Shown in pieces: positions 1-10,123 of a DNA stretch of 57,558 nt; position 1 is the first letter of the stretch, and every line of letters begins with the position of its first letter. A program made the position numbers and the translations under genes. Under the pieces are notes generated by a model that ran no database searches, had not been told where the DNA came from, and saw only the letters and a program-made list of their open reading frames with translations. Location of the stretch: the NCBI GenBank assembly GCA_938005675.1, contig CALKXH010000120.1:1-57558 (forward strand), in the 5' to 3' direction. The stretch comes from an uncultured Anaerolineae bacterium (lineage in GTDB: Bacteria; Chloroflexota; Anaerolineae; Aggregatilineales; UBA2796).

Positions 1-2
1 GC

Positions 3-1043
3 TTGAGCGGCACAGCCCCTCAGCTCAGCGAGACGCAGCCCGCTCAAGCTGCCATCGCCGAGACGCAGCCCGATGGAGTCACCACGCAGCCGCGGCTCGA
101 AGAGCCGCCCATCTCCCAGACCGACGCCACGCCGATCATCCAGCCGCTCTGGACAGCGGCGCAGGTGGCAGCGCAAGCGGCGAGTCAGCCACAACGCCCG
201 CTTGAAGCGCCGCCGACCGATCCTGCTCTGCCCACGTCCGTCAAGGCTGAGCCGATCATCATCGATGAGGATGAGCCTGAGCAGAGCGAGACCTTGCCGC
301 TCCTGCCCATTCAGCGGAGCGCGCCTGCCACTGCCGAGTCGGCGCGCGGCAGGGCGCTCCTAGCTGAGGCGGACGCCCTCAGCGACCCCGACGCCAAGCG
401 CGCGCGCCTCAGTCAGGCGACCGAAGTCTTGCGCGCCGACGAAGATTGGCTGGGGACGGCTCAGGCGCTAGAGCGACTCGGCGCGCTCTACCTCGCCGAG
501 GGCAAGCCGAACGACGCGATTTTGATGTTCGAGCAAGCCGCCGCCATTTTCCATCGCTACGATCAGCTCGCGGCGGAGCGGGCTGCCCTCGCCCAGATCG
601 GGCGGGCTTATGCTGCTCAACAACAGCCGCAACGCGCCGCTGAGTACTATAGCCGCGCCCTGTTCCTCGCCCACGAGCAGCAAGACCGCGACGCGGAGAT
701 CGCCGCGCTCATCCAACTGGCAGAGTCGCATTACCTGATGCAGGACTTCGAGGCGGCGGCGCGTCACTACCGCCGCGCCTTGCACCTCGCCTATCAGCGC
801 GATGACTCCGTCACACAAGGGCAGCTCGCTCTGGCGCTAGGCGCCTTGCTGCTGGATGACATTCGCACGCTTGCGCAGGCGGCACAGCTGCTCGAAGAGG
901 CGGAGGCGCTGCTGCCTGAGCGCCCAGAGCCCAAGCGCCTGCTCAAGCGGGCGCGGGCGCGGCTGCAGCGTTGGCAAGCGGCGAACTTGCCCTTGGAGCC
1001 TGCCCGCGAGAACCGCGAGTTCGCCGCTGATGCCTACGCATAG
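3..1043 (+). CDS. TPR-repeat protein, 5' end outside the window
   Basis: The reading frame is open to the left edge, so the true start is probably outside; a TTG at position 3 is only the first possible codon inside. The first ~115 residues are low-complexity and rich in Pro, Gln, Thr and Ala with an acidic patch near residue 90, which looks like a disordered linker. From about residue 145 to 300 there are at least three to four tetratricopeptide-type helical hairpins (pattern with Ala-Leu-Gly-Tyr-Ala spacing, for example around GKPNDAILMFEQA and QPQRAAEYYSRAL). Such repeats are protein-protein interaction scaffolds. No catalytic motif is visible and no partner can be named, because the upstream neighbour is not in the window. 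It converges on sucD across a hairpin. Confidence 0.8.
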   Translation: MSGTAPQLSETQPAQAAIAETQPDGVTTQPRLEEPPISQTDATPIIQPLWTAAQVAAQAASQPQRPLEAPPTDPALPTSVKAEPIIIDEDEPEQSETLPLLPIQRSAPATAESARGRALLAEADALSDPDAKRARLSQATEVLRADEDWLGTAQALERLGALYLAEGKPNDAILMFEQAAAIFHRYDQLAAERAALAQIGRAYAAQQQPQRAAEYYSRALFLAHEQQDRDAEIAALIQLAESHYLMQDFEAAARHYRRALHLAYQRDDSVTQGQLALALGALLLDDIRTLAQAAQLLEEAEALLPERPEPKRLLKRARARLQRWQAANLPLEPARENREFAADAYA

Positions 1044-1072
1044 GCGAGCGCGGCGATAATCCGCGCCTCGCC
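1043..1072. terminator. Hairpin between convergent TPR gene and sucD
   Basis: GGCGAG+CGCGG pairs with CCGCG+CTCGCC around a 7-nt loop (CGATAAT) with one bulged C, an 11-bp stem that starts at the last base of the TPR gene's stop codon. There is no T tract on either side, so an intrinsic terminator is not proven; it may act as a bidirectional 3'-end structure. Confidence 0.5.
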
Positions 1073-1084
1073 ACGCGTGTAAAC

Positions 1085-1963
1085 TCAGCGCCCTAGCGCC
1101 TGCTTGACCAAGCCGCCGATCTCGGTCGGATTCATGGCGACTAGCGCGCCCGCCGCCTTGAGCGCTTCGGTCTTGCCTTTGGCAGTGCCTTTCCCGCGCG
1201 AGATGATCGCCCCCGCGTGGCCCATGCGTTTGCCGGGCGGCGCCTCCATGCCCGCAATGTAGGCGATCACGGGCTTGCTCACATGCGCCTTGATGTATTC
1301 CGCCGCCTCCTCCTCCGCCGAGCCGCCGATCTCGCCGATCATCACGACGGCTTCGGTCTCAGGGTCGGCTTCGAATGCCTCCAAAGCATCGATGAAGCTG
1401 GTGCCCGGCACGGGATCGCCGCCGATGCCCACGCAGGTGCTTTGCCCGATGCCGCTCTGCGTCAGCTCGTAGAGCGCTTGGTAGGCGAGCGTGCCAGAGC
1501 GACTGACGATGCCGACCGGTCCGGGCGTGGAGACCTCAGCCGGCGTGAAGCCGATGTTGCACTTGCCCGGCGCGAGGATGCCGGCGCAATTCGGACCCAG
1601 CAAGCGCACGTGCGGATAGTCGTGCTTGAGCCGATTGTAGACTCGCGCTTGGTCGTGCGTCGGGATGTGCTCGGTCACGCAGACGATGAACGGCACGCCG
1701 CCCTCCGCCGCCTCTAGGATTGAAGCAGGTGCTGCCATCGCTGGCACGATCACGAAGGCGGCGTTGGCGCCCGTCTCGCGCACCGCCTCGGCGACCGTGG
1801 CGAAGATCGGGATGCCTTCGACATCCGTGCCCGCTTTCTTCGGGTTAGTCCCCGCCACGACTTTAGTGCCGTAGGCGCGGTTGCGCAGCCCGTAGAACTG
1901 CCCTTGCTTGCCCGTCAAGCCCTGCACCACGACTTTGGTATGTTCGTTCACAAAGATGGACAT
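1085..1963 (-). CDS. sucD: Succinate-CoA ligase, alpha subunit
   Basis: Catalyses, with SucC, the reversible step succinyl-CoA + ADP(GDP) + Pi to succinate + CoA + ATP(GTP) in the TCA cycle (cytoplasm). At 292 residues it has the family's normal length. The N-terminal CoA-binding Rossmann domain carries VQGLTGKQG near residue 13; the phosphohistidine loop reads MGHAGAI with the active-site His at residue 249; GPNCAG (about 123-128) and SRSGTLAYQ (154-162) are further family signatures. The gene follows sucC with an 8-bp gap, as expected of a sucCD pair translated in equal amounts. Confidence 0.97.
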   Translation of the reverse strand: MSIFVNEHTKVVVQGLTGKQGQFYGLRNRAYGTKVVAGTNPKKAGTDVEGIPIFATVAEAVRETGANAAFVIVPAMAAPASILEAAEGGVPFIVCVTEHIPTHDQARVYNRLKHDYPHVRLLGPNCAGILAPGKCNIGFTPAEVSTPGPVGIVSRSGTLAYQALYELTQSGIGQSTCVGIGGDPVPGTSFIDALEAFEADPETEAVVMIGEIGGSAEEEAAEYIKAHVSKPVIAYIAGMEAPPGKRMGHAGAIISRGKGTAKGKTEALKAAGALVAMNPTEIGGLVKQALGR

Positions 1964-1971
1964 CGCCCTGC

Positions 1972-3153
<1,182 letters not shown>

Positions 3154-3277
3154 AGGGAATTGCGTTCCTCCAAAGGGATGCTGATGAGCTTGCACAAACA
3201 GATCAATTGTGCCGCAGGGCGGCGCAAGTGGCAAAGATGTGCAGACGGGCGTGCCGAAGCAGTCTGGGCGCCTTGAA

Positions 3278-4552
3278 TCAGCCTTTTTCGAGCGTGTCGA
3301 GGAACTCTTCGTTGCTCTCGGTCATGCGCAGGCGGCTGATCAGCGCTTCCATCGCGCCGACGAGCCCCAAGCCCGCGCCGTTAGGCGGATCGGCGATCAT
3401 CTGGCTGATCATGCGGCGCATCGTCCAGACGCGCGCCAGGACGTCCGGACCGAGCAGCAGTTCCTCGCGGCGCGTCGAAGATTTTTCGATATCGAAGGCG
3501 GGGAACAGACGCCGTTCTTGCAGACGGCGGCTGAGCGTGAGCTCCATGTTGCCGGTGCCTTTGAATTCCTCGTAGATCACGTCGTCCATGCGGCTGCCGG
3601 TATCGACGAGGCAGGTGGCGACGATGGTCAGCGAGCCGCCCTCTTCAACGTTGCGCGCCGCGCCGAAGAAACGCTTAGGCGGATAGAGGGCAGAAGGGTC
3701 TAGACCGCCAGTCAAGGTGCGTCCGGAGGGCGGCACGGTCAGGTTGTAGGCGCGGGTCAGGCGCGTGATGCTATCGAGCAGGATGACGACGTGGCGCTTG
3801 ATCTCCACGAGGCGCTTGGCGCGCTCCAGCGCCATCTCCGCCACGCGCACGTGATGAGTCACGGGGTCATCGAAGGTGGAGCTGATGACCTCTGCTTCGA
3901 CGGAGCGGTCGATGTCGGTCACCTCTTCGGGGCGCTCGCCGATCAGCACAACCATCAAGTGCACATCGGGATAGTTACGGCTGATGGCGTTGGCGATCTC
4001 TTTCAGCACGGTCGTCTTGCCGGCTTTGGGCGGCGAGACGATCAAGCCGCGTTGTCCGCGCCCGATGGGGGCGATCAGGTTGAGCAAGCGCGTGGAGAGG
4101 ATGCGCGGATTGGTCTCAAGGTTGAAGCGGACATTCGGGAAGATCGGCGTGAGGTTTTCGAAGAGCGGACGGTTGCGGGCAGTCTCAGGGTCTAAGCCGT
4201 TGACCGCCTCCACGCGCAACAAGCCGTAGTAGCGCTCGGTCTCTTTGGGCGGGCGCACTTGCCCGATGACCATATCGCCGGTGCGCAAGCCAAAGCGCCG
4301 AATCTGCGCCTGACTGACGTAAATATCCTCTGGTCCGGGCATGTAATGTTCAGAGCGCAAAAAGCCGATGCCCTCGTCAATAATTTCCAGCACGCCGCCG
4401 CGTAACTCATGCCCTTGCTTCTCGGCTTTATCGCGCAAGAGCCGCAAGATCAGGTCGGGCTTTTTCAGGCGGCTGTAGCCGGCGATGTTAGCGTCGCGGG
4501 CGAGCGTGCGCAGCGACTCCAACGTTTGCTGTTCAAGTTCTGCAATATCCAT
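3278..4552 (-). CDS. rho: Transcription termination factor Rho
   Basis: Hexameric RNA helicase that ends transcription of untranslated RNA. The 424-residue protein has a short N-terminal Rho_N helical domain (1-45, [10 protein letters not shown]...), the cold-shock-like RNA-binding fold (about 50-125, with [19 protein letters not shown]), and the RecA-like ATPase: Walker A PPKAGKTT near residue 181, Walker [11 protein letters not shown] near 265, the Q/R-loop region and C-terminal MRRMISQM. The N-terminus lacks the long basic or Asn/Gly-rich insertions seen in Actinobacteria or Bacteroidetes Rho. A strong promoter lies ~160 bp upstream (4719-4747), giving a long, rather C-rich leader. Several convergent gene pairs in this window have no room for intrinsic terminators, so Rho probably matters here. 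Confidence 0.97.
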   Translation of the reverse strand: MDIAELEQQTLESLRTLARDANIAGYSRLKKPDLILRLLRDKAEKQGHELRGGVLEIIDEGIGFLRSEHYMPGPEDIYVSQAQIRRFGLRTGDMVIGQVRPPKETERYYGLLRVEAVNGLDPETARNRPLFENLTPIFPNVRFNLETNPRILSTRLLNLIAPIGRGQRGLIVSPPKAGKTTVLKEIANAISRNYPDVHLMVVLIGERPEEVTDIDRSVEAEVISSTFDDPVTHHVRVAEMALERAKRLVEIKRHVVILLDSITRLTRAYNLTVPPSGRTLTGGLDPSALYPPKRFFGAARNVEEGGSLTIVATCLVDTGSRMDDVIYEEFKGTGNMELTLSRRLQERRLFPAFDIEKSSTRREELLLGPDVLARVWTMRRMISQMIADPPNGAGLGLVGAMEALISRLRMTESNEEFLDTLEKG

Positions 4553-4718
4553 ACGTTCGTGCGTCTCCGAAGCGATAGCTTTAGTAAAACTCTCTGAAGG
4601 GATTTGGGATTGAAGGCTTCCGAAGTGGTGTGTCTCAGCCGCGCAGCTACGTTAGATGTACCTGTGTGGATTGGATAAAGACCGATCAGGGCAAGAGTCT
4701 GCGCGGGAACTCGTTTTT

Positions 4719-4747
4719 ATGATAAACACAATCCGTGAAGCTGTCAA
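4719..4747 (-). promoter_or_regulatory. Sigma-70-type promoter of rho
   Basis: On the minus strand TTGACA (rc of 4742-4747, 6/6), a 17-bp spacer, and TATCAT (rc of 4719-4724, 5/6). The predicted start near 4712 leaves a leader of about 160 nt before the rho ATG. The -35 box sits 10 bp downstream of the stop codon of the upstream gene, so rho can be expressed independently. Confidence 0.85.
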
Positions 4748-4757
4748 CAGGACGGCG

Positions 4758-5684
4758 CTACTCTTCGCCCGTCACGGCGTCGCGCGGATCGAGGGCGAGC
4801 GCTGCGCCCTCGCGCTGAAAGCGCCCTGTGCGCTGCAAATCGGCGAAAGTCGGGTTGAGCAGAAAGGCGCTTTGCCAGCCTTGCAGCGCGCTTTTGGGAA
4901 ATTTGCCAATCTTGTTCACGCCGCTGAAAGCGCCGGCTTTGATCGCCGCCTGCATAAAGGCGACCGCTTTGGGCAGCGCGCTGAAGACGGGCAAGCAGAC
5001 CTGCTCGCCGTCGGTCAAGGTCAGGGCGCGCCAAACTTGCGCGGGCGCTTCCCAAGCGGGGCGGCTTGAGGCTTGGCGCGCCAGCACAAAGATGAAGTTG
5101 CCGCGCACCGCCTCAGCGACTGCATCCGCCGCCATAGGCAGGAGCGCGCCATCGGGCGTGGCATCGCGCGCGGCGACTCGTTCCACGCGCTCCAGCGTGC
5201 TCAGATGCGTGTAATCGCGCTCGCCGCGACTCAGCACGAGGCAGCCCTCCAAGAGTCGCTCAGTCAGGACGCGCACATAGCCTGCCCGTTCTAGGCTTTG
5301 CACCATCTGCGCCAGCGTGACGGGCTGTAGGGCATCAAGCTGCCACGCCGAGCAGCCTTCAGGGGCGTCGGCGGCGGCATCCAACATGATCAGCCGTCCG
5401 CCCAGCCGCAGGGCGGCGAGCGCCGCGCTCAAAAACGCCTCGCGTTGGCGCAGCTGAGCGCCTTGCACCAGCAGGGCGTCGTAAGATGCCGCCTCAGGCG
5501 CGAAAAGCGCCTCGCCGCTTGGATCGTACAGGCTCAGAGCCAAATCGGGGCGCAGCTCGGCTAGTGCGGCTGCCTGATCGGGCGCCCCGACATAGAGCAG
5601 ACTCAGCAAACTGCCGCTGGGCGGCAAGTGGCGCAGCAGCTCGGGCAGGGCGGCACGCCACAGCTGATCGGGCAGGGCGCGCAT
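4758..5684 (-). CDS. Unknown protein with methyltransferase-like N-terminus and SseB-like tail
   Basis: 308 residues. The first ~160 resemble the Rossmann fold of class I methyltransferases (LLSLLYVGAPD at about 28, a later YDALLVQG and LRLGGRLIMLDA), but the glycine-rich SAM loop is not the standard one, so enzymatic activity is uncertain. The last ~90 residues (LTDGEQVCLPVFSALPKAVAFMQAA..., then IGKFPKSALQGW) have the feel of an SseB/type III-secretion-accessory-like domain. Its start ATG overlaps the stop of the 75-residue gene before it (TGATG), indicating translational coupling. I cannot name a function. Confidence 0.7.
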   Translation of the reverse strand: MRALPDQLWRAALPELLRHLPPSGSLLSLLYVGAPDQAAALAELRPDLALSLYDPSGEALFAPEAASYDALLVQGAQLRQREAFLSAALAALRLGGRLIMLDAAADAPEGCSAWQLDALQPVTLAQMVQSLERAGYVRVLTERLLEGCLVLSRGERDYTHLSTLERVERVAARDATPDGALLPMAADAVAEAVRGNFIFVLARQASSRPAWEAPAQVWRALTLTDGEQVCLPVFSALPKAVAFMQAAIKAGAFSGVNKIGKFPKSALQGWQSAFLLNPTFADLQRTGRFQREGAALALDPRDAVTGEE

Positions 5685-5911
5685 CAGCCTTTGTTGAGGA
5701 TGTTGCGCATCAGCGCGATGAACTCATCCCACTCCTCTTGAAAGAAGTGGACGGTGACGTTGCCCGTGCCAAGCTCAAGGTGATATTGAATCTCGCCGTC
5801 CGGCTCTTGGGAGAGCCAGACGCTGTAGTTCTCGCTCTCAGCGAGGGTCTCGCTGGGGATGTCGATCTCGGGCTGGATATCTGACTCGCGCGGTTTCTCT
5901 TTCTTGGTCAT
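5684..5911 (-). CDS. Conserved-looking 75-residue protein, unknown function
   Basis: A small acidic protein: a charged N-terminal stretch of about 25 residues, then a compact region predicted as beta-beta-alpha (YSVWLSQ..., IQYHLELGTGNVTVHF, then an amphipathic helix WDEFIALMRNIL). The composition suggests a real folded domain. It sits between two small co-directional genes, 3 bp after the one before it and overlapping the next by one base, so the three form one translational unit. No catalytic motif is visible. Confidence 0.75.
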   Translation of the reverse strand: MTKKEKPRESDIQPEIDIPSETLAESENYSVWLSQEPDGEIQYHLELGTGNVTVHFFQEEWDEFIALMRNILNKG

Positions 5912-5914
5912 CGG

Positions 5915-6199
5915 TCACTCCGTCTCGGCAAGGTCTTCTAGGTACTCTCTGCCCAGCTTGGTCAGGATGAGTTTACCTTCATCTGCGCGCAGCACGCCCA
6001 TTTTGATCAAATCGGCGGCGTAGGGCGAGTCAGCGCTGAGGGGCGCGCCTTTTTCGGCTGCGTCGGCGGCTTGTTGGAGCGCCTGCAGCTGAGCGGGACT
6101 GATCTGCTCCAGCAGGCTGAGCTGCGCGCGCAGACGCCGCACCTCGCGCTCGCGGATGCGCGCCTTGCGCGCGCGGTCGTTCAGGGTGGTACGTGGCAT
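5915..6199 (-). CDS. Small basic/coiled-coil protein, unknown function
   Basis: 94 residues. The first ~30 residues are strongly basic and helical (RARKARIREREVRRLRAQL), compatible with nucleic-acid binding or a short coiled coil; the C-terminal half (LIKMGVLRADEGKLILTKLGREYLEDL) looks like a winged-helix-type or PhoU-like helical pair. AAAGGA precedes the ATG at the right distance. It is the first of three tightly packed unknown genes between the GNAT gene and rho. Confidence 0.7.
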   Translation of the reverse strand: MPRTTLNDRARKARIREREVRRLRAQLSLLEQISPAQLQALQQAADAAEKGAPLSADSPYAADLIKMGVLRADEGKLILTKLGREYLEDLAETE

Positions 6200-6243
6200 G
6201 ATCAGAGTTCCTTTCGAGTTTTGAGTCGACTGAACGCCGTCGC

Positions 6244-7200
6244 TCAGTTGAGCGGGCGGCTGAACAAACAGGCTTTGCCGCTATCATCCTTCGGACGGCG
6301 CCAGCCCGCCTGCTCAAGGGCGACGAGGCGCTCGCCGCGCGCCAAGAGCATATGGCGTAGACTCGGCACGTCCAGCAGGGCGCCTAGCGCGCGGGCAGCC
6401 CGCGCAATGGAGGCTAAGCCGCCCGTCCGCGCATCTAGGTAGGTCAGGTTGAATTCAGGCGGCATTTGGCGGTAGGGCGAGCCGACGTAGCCGATCAAGA
6501 CGCCGTCGATGTGTGCCGAGTCGTGCTGGATGCCGTGCCACAACCAGATCATGCCCTGTTGGCTCAAGCTACGCAGACGGGCATCGGTCAGGCGGCGGCA
6601 CTGCCAGCGCGCCTCGAAGGTGCTGGCTTGAACGGCGGCGTAGTGCGGCGAGCGATCTAAAAAGGCGCGCAGGGCGGGCAGCTGATCGGGCGAGCAAGGT
6701 CGGAAGGTCTCGGCGAGGGCGGCGCTGGGCTGCACACGGGCGCTGTAGCGCCAAAACTGCGCCACTTGGCGGAATTGGAAGGTCTCTGCCATGCGGTGGA
6801 CGGGCGCGTTGCCGATATCGGTGCAGAAGCGCACCTCAGCCGAGCCTTCGCCGCTGGCGGCGTGGAGCGCCTCCGCCAGCGCCACGCCGTAAGCGTGAAT
6901 GGCGCGCCCGATGCCCTGCCCGCGCAGCATCGGATCGACGCGGATGCCCTCCAGCCACCACTCGCCCGCATCGAAGCGGGTCAGTTTGGCGGCGCCCGCC
7001 AAGCGACCATCGGGCAGGCAGCCGGCGTAGAACATGCCCTCAGGATCGGCGATCCACGCCTCGAAGACATCCATCAGGTAGTCGTTGCCGTCCCATGTTT
7101 GGGCGGCGATGGCTGCCAGAGCGGCACGGTCTGCCTGTGTGACACGGCGGAAAGTCAGCTCAGGGTGCGTGGAGGCGGGCAGCTGTAAGGTCGCCTGCAT
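6244..7200 (-). CDS. GNAT-family N-acetyltransferase
   Basis: Probable acetyl-CoA-dependent N-acyltransferase. Residues ~15-150 hold the GNAT core: a beta strand FRRVTQADRAALAAIA at the start, and motif A with RVDPMLRGQGIGRA (the Q/RxxGxG/A acetyl-CoA pyrophosphate loop) near residue 90. The C-terminal half (about 160-318) has no obvious motif and may be a second, degenerate GNAT-like domain, since it ends in a similar strand-helix pattern. The substrate is unknown. It lies 12 bp after pnp and is likely cotranscribed with rpsO-pnp. Confidence 0.85.
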   Translation of the reverse strand: MQATLQLPASTHPELTFRRVTQADRAALAAIAAQTWDGNDYLMDVFEAWIADPEGMFYAGCLPDGRLAGAAKLTRFDAGEWWLEGIRVDPMLRGQGIGRAIHAYGVALAEALHAASGEGSAEVRFCTDIGNAPVHRMAETFQFRQVAQFWRYSARVQPSAALAETFRPCSPDQLPALRAFLDRSPHYAAVQASTFEARWQCRRLTDARLRSLSQQGMIWLWHGIQHDSAHIDGVLIGYVGSPYRQMPPEFNLTYLDARTGGLASIARAARALGALLDVPSLRHMLLARGERLVALEQAGWRRPKDDSGKACLFSRPLN

Positions 7201-7212
7201 CGCAGACCTCAG

Positions 7213-9489
7213 TTAGCGCTTGCCGCCGTAGCTGCCGCCGCCTCGTCCGCTGCCGCCGCTCGTCCGCCCGCCACGGTCGCGTTCGCCGCGCTCAGAGCCG
7301 CCGCCGCGCCCGCCGCCGCCGCTCGGACGGGCCCCGCGGTCGCGCTCGCGCGCCTCTTCGAGCGTCCAGCCCTCCAGCACAGCTTGGCGGCTCAGGCGCA
7401 CTTTGCCGCTCGGATCAATCGAGGTGACCATGACCATCAGCTCGTCGCCGATGGAAATTTCGTCTTCGATGTTCTCGATGCGCCGATCCGAGAGCTGGCT
7501 GATGTGGACGAGCCCTTCCTTATTGGGCAGAAACTCGACAAACGCCCCGTACGGCTCGATGCGGGTGACGCGCCCGGTGTAGATGCTGCCCGGCACGGCG
7601 TCTTCGGTCATGCCCTGAACGATCTCAAGGACTTTCTCGGCGTTGGCGCCGATCTCAGAGGAGATGTAGACCGTGCCATCATCTTGGATGTCGATCTTGA
7701 CGCCGTATTTATCCTGCAAGCCGCGCACGTTCTTGCCGCCCGGTCCGATCAAGGTGCCGATCTTATCCACGTCGATCTTGGTGACCAACATGCGCGGCGC
7801 GTAGCGACTGAGCTGCTTGCGCGGCTCGCTGATCGTCGCCGTCATGACCTCTAGAATCTTGAGGCGGGCTACGCGGGCTTGTTCGAGCGCCTCGCCCATC
7901 ATCGCGTCCGAGACGCCTTTGATCTTCAAGTCCATCTGCAGGGCGGTGATGCCCTTCGCCGTGCCAGCGACCTTGAAGTCCATATCGCCGATGTGATCCT
8001 CTAGCCCTTGAATGTCGGTCAGGATGGCGTAGCGCTCGCCGTCGGTGATCAAGCCCATGGCGATGCCGGCGACGGGCGCTCGGATCGGCACGCCGGCGTC
8101 CATCAGGGCGAGCGTGCTGGCACAGACCGAAGCCATCGAGGTGCTGCCGTTGCTGGAGAGCACCTCGCTGACCACGCGAATCGTGTAAGGGAAGACGTCT
8201 TCATCGGGGATCACATAGCGCAATGCCGTCTCTGCCAGCGCGCCATGCCCGATCTCGCGGCGCTTCGGTCCGCGCAGGGCGGTCGTCTCGCCACTGGCGA
8301 AAGGCGGCATGTTGTAGTGATGCATGTAGCGTTTTTCGTTTTCGGGATCGAGTCCATCCAGCTGCTGCACATCGCCGGGCGTGCCGAGCGTCACCACGCT
8401 GAGCACTTGGGTCAAGCCGCGCTGAAACAGCCCCGATCCATGCACGCGCGGCAGCAGCCCAACTTCGGCGTAGAGCGGGCGAATCTCGGTGGCGGTACGC
8501 CCATCGGGACGGATGCCCTCTTCGAGGATGCGGCGGCGCACTTCCTCCGCCACGACGTCCTCGTAGCTCGCCATGATCGCTTGCGGACTGTAGGCAGCGG
8601 CTTCTGCAGCGGCTTCCAGCGGCGAGCTGTATTCAGCCACCAGTTCGTCGCGCAGATCGCTCAGCTCCGCAGCGCGGGAGTCGCGGTCGGTATATTGGGC
8701 GATGATGCTGGCGATCTGACTGGCGGCGCGCGTGCGAACGCGCTCCATCAGCTCGATGTTGGGCTTGGCGGGCACGTACTCCGACTTGGGCTTGCCAACT
8801 TTGGCGCGCATCTCCTCTTGCAGGGCGATGATGGGCTGCATGGCTTGGTGCGCCAGCGAGAGCGCCCGCACCATGGTCGCCTCGTCCACCTCGTTAGCGC
8901 CGCACTCGACCATGATGATGGCATCTTTGGTGCCCGCCACGCGCAAGTCAAGGTCGCTGTTGACCATCTGCGAGAAAGTCGGGCTGACCACCAGTTCGCC
9001 ATCGATCAAGCCGATGCGCACGGCGCCAACCGGTCCATCCCAAGGGATGTTCGAGATCATCAGGGCGGCGCTGGCGCCGATGATGCAGAGCATATCCGTC
9101 GGATGCTCTTGGTCGTGGCTGAGCGCCGTGATGATGATCTGAACTTCGTTGCGCAGGTCTTTGGGGAACAAAGGGCGCAGCGGACGGTCGGTCACGCGGC
9201 TGGTCAGGATGGCTTGTTCGGCGGGGCGACCCTCGCGACGGAAAAAGGAGCCGGGAATGCGCCCGGCAGCGTACAGACGCTCTTCGTACTCAACAGTCAG
9301 CGGGAAAAAATCAATGCCTTCGCGCACGCTTTTGCTCATGGTCGCTGTGGCAAGGATGAGCGTATCGCCCAGCCGCACCGTGACGGCGCCGCCCGCCTGC
9401 ATGGCGAACTTGCCCGTCTCGATGACGACTTCTTCCTTGCCGAGCATGGCTGTGAAGCGATGACTCGCAATTGCTTCGCCGTTGCTCAT
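7213..9489 (-). CDS. pnp: Polyribonucleotide nucleotidyltransferase (PNPase) with RGG-rich tail
   Basis: Phosphorolytic 3'-to-5' exoribonuclease and degradosome core. I use the ATG at 9489 ([12 protein letters not shown]...), 758 residues, because AAGGAG (9503-9508) precedes it; a TTG 14 codons earlier has no such site. Two RNase PH-like domains are present (FFRREGRP and IRPDGR marks; [10 protein letters not shown] catalytic segment), then a KH domain with [10 protein letters not shown] near residue 580, and an S1 domain with [19 protein letters not shown] near 640. The final ~45 residues are an unusual Gly/Arg/Ser tail with repeated RGGG and GERDRG units, absent from short PNPases and possibly an RNA-binding extension. 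The gene follows rpsO across a hairpin region, the classic rpsO-pnp order. Confidence 0.97.
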   Translation of the reverse strand: MSNGEAIASHRFTAMLGKEEVVIETGKFAMQAGGAVTVRLGDTLILATATMSKSVREGIDFFPLTVEYEERLYAAGRIPGSFFRREGRPAEQAILTSRVTDRPLRPLFPKDLRNEVQIIITALSHDQEHPTDMLCIIGASAALMISNIPWDGPVGAVRIGLIDGELVVSPTFSQMVNSDLDLRVAGTKDAIIMVECGANEVDEATMVRALSLAHQAMQPIIALQEEMRAKVGKPKSEYVPAKPNIELMERVRTRAASQIASIIAQYTDRDSRAAELSDLRDELVAEYSSPLEAAAEAAAYSPQAIMASYEDVVAEEVRRRILEEGIRPDGRTATEIRPLYAEVGLLPRVHGSGLFQRGLTQVLSVVTLGTPGDVQQLDGLDPENEKRYMHHYNMPPFASGETTALRGPKRREIGHGALAETALRYVIPDEDVFPYTIRVVSEVLSSNGSTSMASVCASTLALMDAGVPIRAPVAGIAMGLITDGERYAILTDIQGLEDHIGDMDFKVAGTAKGITALQMDLKIKGVSDAMMGEALEQARVARLKILEVMTATISEPRKQLSRYAPRMLVTKIDVDKIGTLIGPGGKNVRGLQDKYGVKIDIQDDGTVYISSEIGANAEKVLEIVQGMTEDAVPGSIYTGRVTRIEPYGAFVEFLPNKEGLVHISQLSDRRIENIEDEISIGDELMVMVTSIDPSGKVRLSRQAVLEGWTLEEARERDRGARPSGGGGRGGGSERGERDRGGRTSGGSGRGGGSYGGKR

Positions 9490-9540
9490 AGGTTGGGAAT
9501 AACTCCTTAAGGCTTTCTCAGGTATACTCAACGCAAATTA

Positions 9541-9601
9541 GCGCAGCTGGCTGCGCTTATAGAGGAAGGGCTGAAAGCGCAGCGGTAGGGCGCTCTCAGC
9601 C
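9541..9601 (-). other. Two hairpins in the rpsO-pnp intercistronic region
   Basis: Reading in the direction of transcription, the first is a 12-bp stem with one mismatch or G-U pair (arms 9590-9601 and 9569-9580, 9-nt loop). The second is GCGCAG-CTGG-CTGCGC (9541-9556). Neither has a U tract. In Escherichia coli the same gene junction carries an rpsO terminator and an RNase III-cleaved stem that controls pnp; here the placement is equivalent but the role is inference. Confidence 0.6.
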
Positions 9602-9615
9602 GTTGGATTGTGCTG

Positions 9616-9897
9616 TTAACGCCGCACGTAATCGCGCAAGCCAAGCCGCTCAATCAACGCCTTATACGCTTCAGGATCGCGCCGATACAGATACTTCAAG
9701 TGCCGCAAGCGCTGCCCGACCAGCTTCAGCAGCCCGCGCCGCGAATGCTCGTCGTGCTTATGAGTCTTCAAATGCTCAGTCAGTTGGCTGATGCGCGTCG
9801 TGAGGATGGCGATCTGCACTTCGGGCGAGCCAGTGTCGGTCTCGTGGCGCGCAAACGATTTGAGGATTTCCGCTTTTTCGTGTTTTGCTAGGCTCAT
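9616..9897 (-). CDS. rpsO: 30S ribosomal protein S15
   Basis: Primary 16S rRNA-binding protein of the small subunit. The start is the ATG at 9897 ([12 protein letters not shown]...), giving 93 residues, close to the usual 88-90; the frame continues upstream but that stretch is the leader. Hallmarks: [35 protein letters not shown] and LRHLKYL. It has its own extended -10 promoter (9975-10003), a leader with a perfect 8-bp hairpin, and is followed by pnp. Confidence 0.98.
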   Translation of the reverse strand: MSLAKHEKAEILKSFARHETDTGSPEVQIAILTTRISQLTEHLKTHKHDEHSRRGLLKLVGQRLRHLKYLYRRDPEAYKALIERLGLRDYVRR

Positions 9898-9926
9898 AGC
9901 GTTCGAATCTGCCTTTCTGCCACCGA

Positions 9927-9950
9927 AGCAAGCCGAACGCAAGGCTTGCT
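9927..9950 (-). promoter_or_regulatory. Hairpin in the rpsO leader
   Basis: AGCAAGCC (9927-9934) and GGCTTGCT (9943-9950) form a perfect 8-bp stem with an 8-nt loop inside the ~70-nt rpsO leader, 30 nt before the start codon. S15 represses its own mRNA through leader structures in several phyla, so this is a candidate autoregulatory element; the sequence alone does not show S15 binding. Confidence 0.5.
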
Positions 9951-9974
9951 GGTCAGGAGGATCAATCATTCAGC

Positions 9975-10003
9975 ATTATACCAGCACTCAAAGCCGATAG
10001 CAA
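9975..10003 (-). promoter_or_regulatory. Promoter of rpsO-pnp
   Basis: On the minus strand TTGCTA (rc of 9998-10003, 4/6), 17-bp spacer, TATAAT (rc of 9975-9980, 6/6) preceded by TGG, i.e. an extended -10. Predicted start near 9968. Confidence 0.8.
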
Positions 10004-10058
10004 CAGCCGATTGCTATGGCTCGTCCGCCTTGCCTTCCTAGCATTTTCATCCGTTTGG

Positions 10059-10066
10059 GCTATACT
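10059..10066 (+). promoter_or_regulatory. Candidate -10 (GC-TATACT) of the two-component operon
   Basis: GCTATACT lies 58 bp upstream of the response-regulator ATG. No good -35 hexamer is seen at 16-18 bp. The same GC-TATAMT octamer recurs before several other genes in this window, which is the main support. Confidence 0.5.
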
Positions 10067-10123
10067 TTTGGCGTGAAAGGCGACGCGCACTTTCATCCTG
10101 TTGAGTAGGCATGAGGTTGGCTT

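Noticed and set aside
8008-9510. A 500-codon plus-strand open frame opposite pnp.
   Set aside because: It is an antisense shadow produced by GC-rich codons of pnp; the product has no recognisable domain while pnp is unmistakable.
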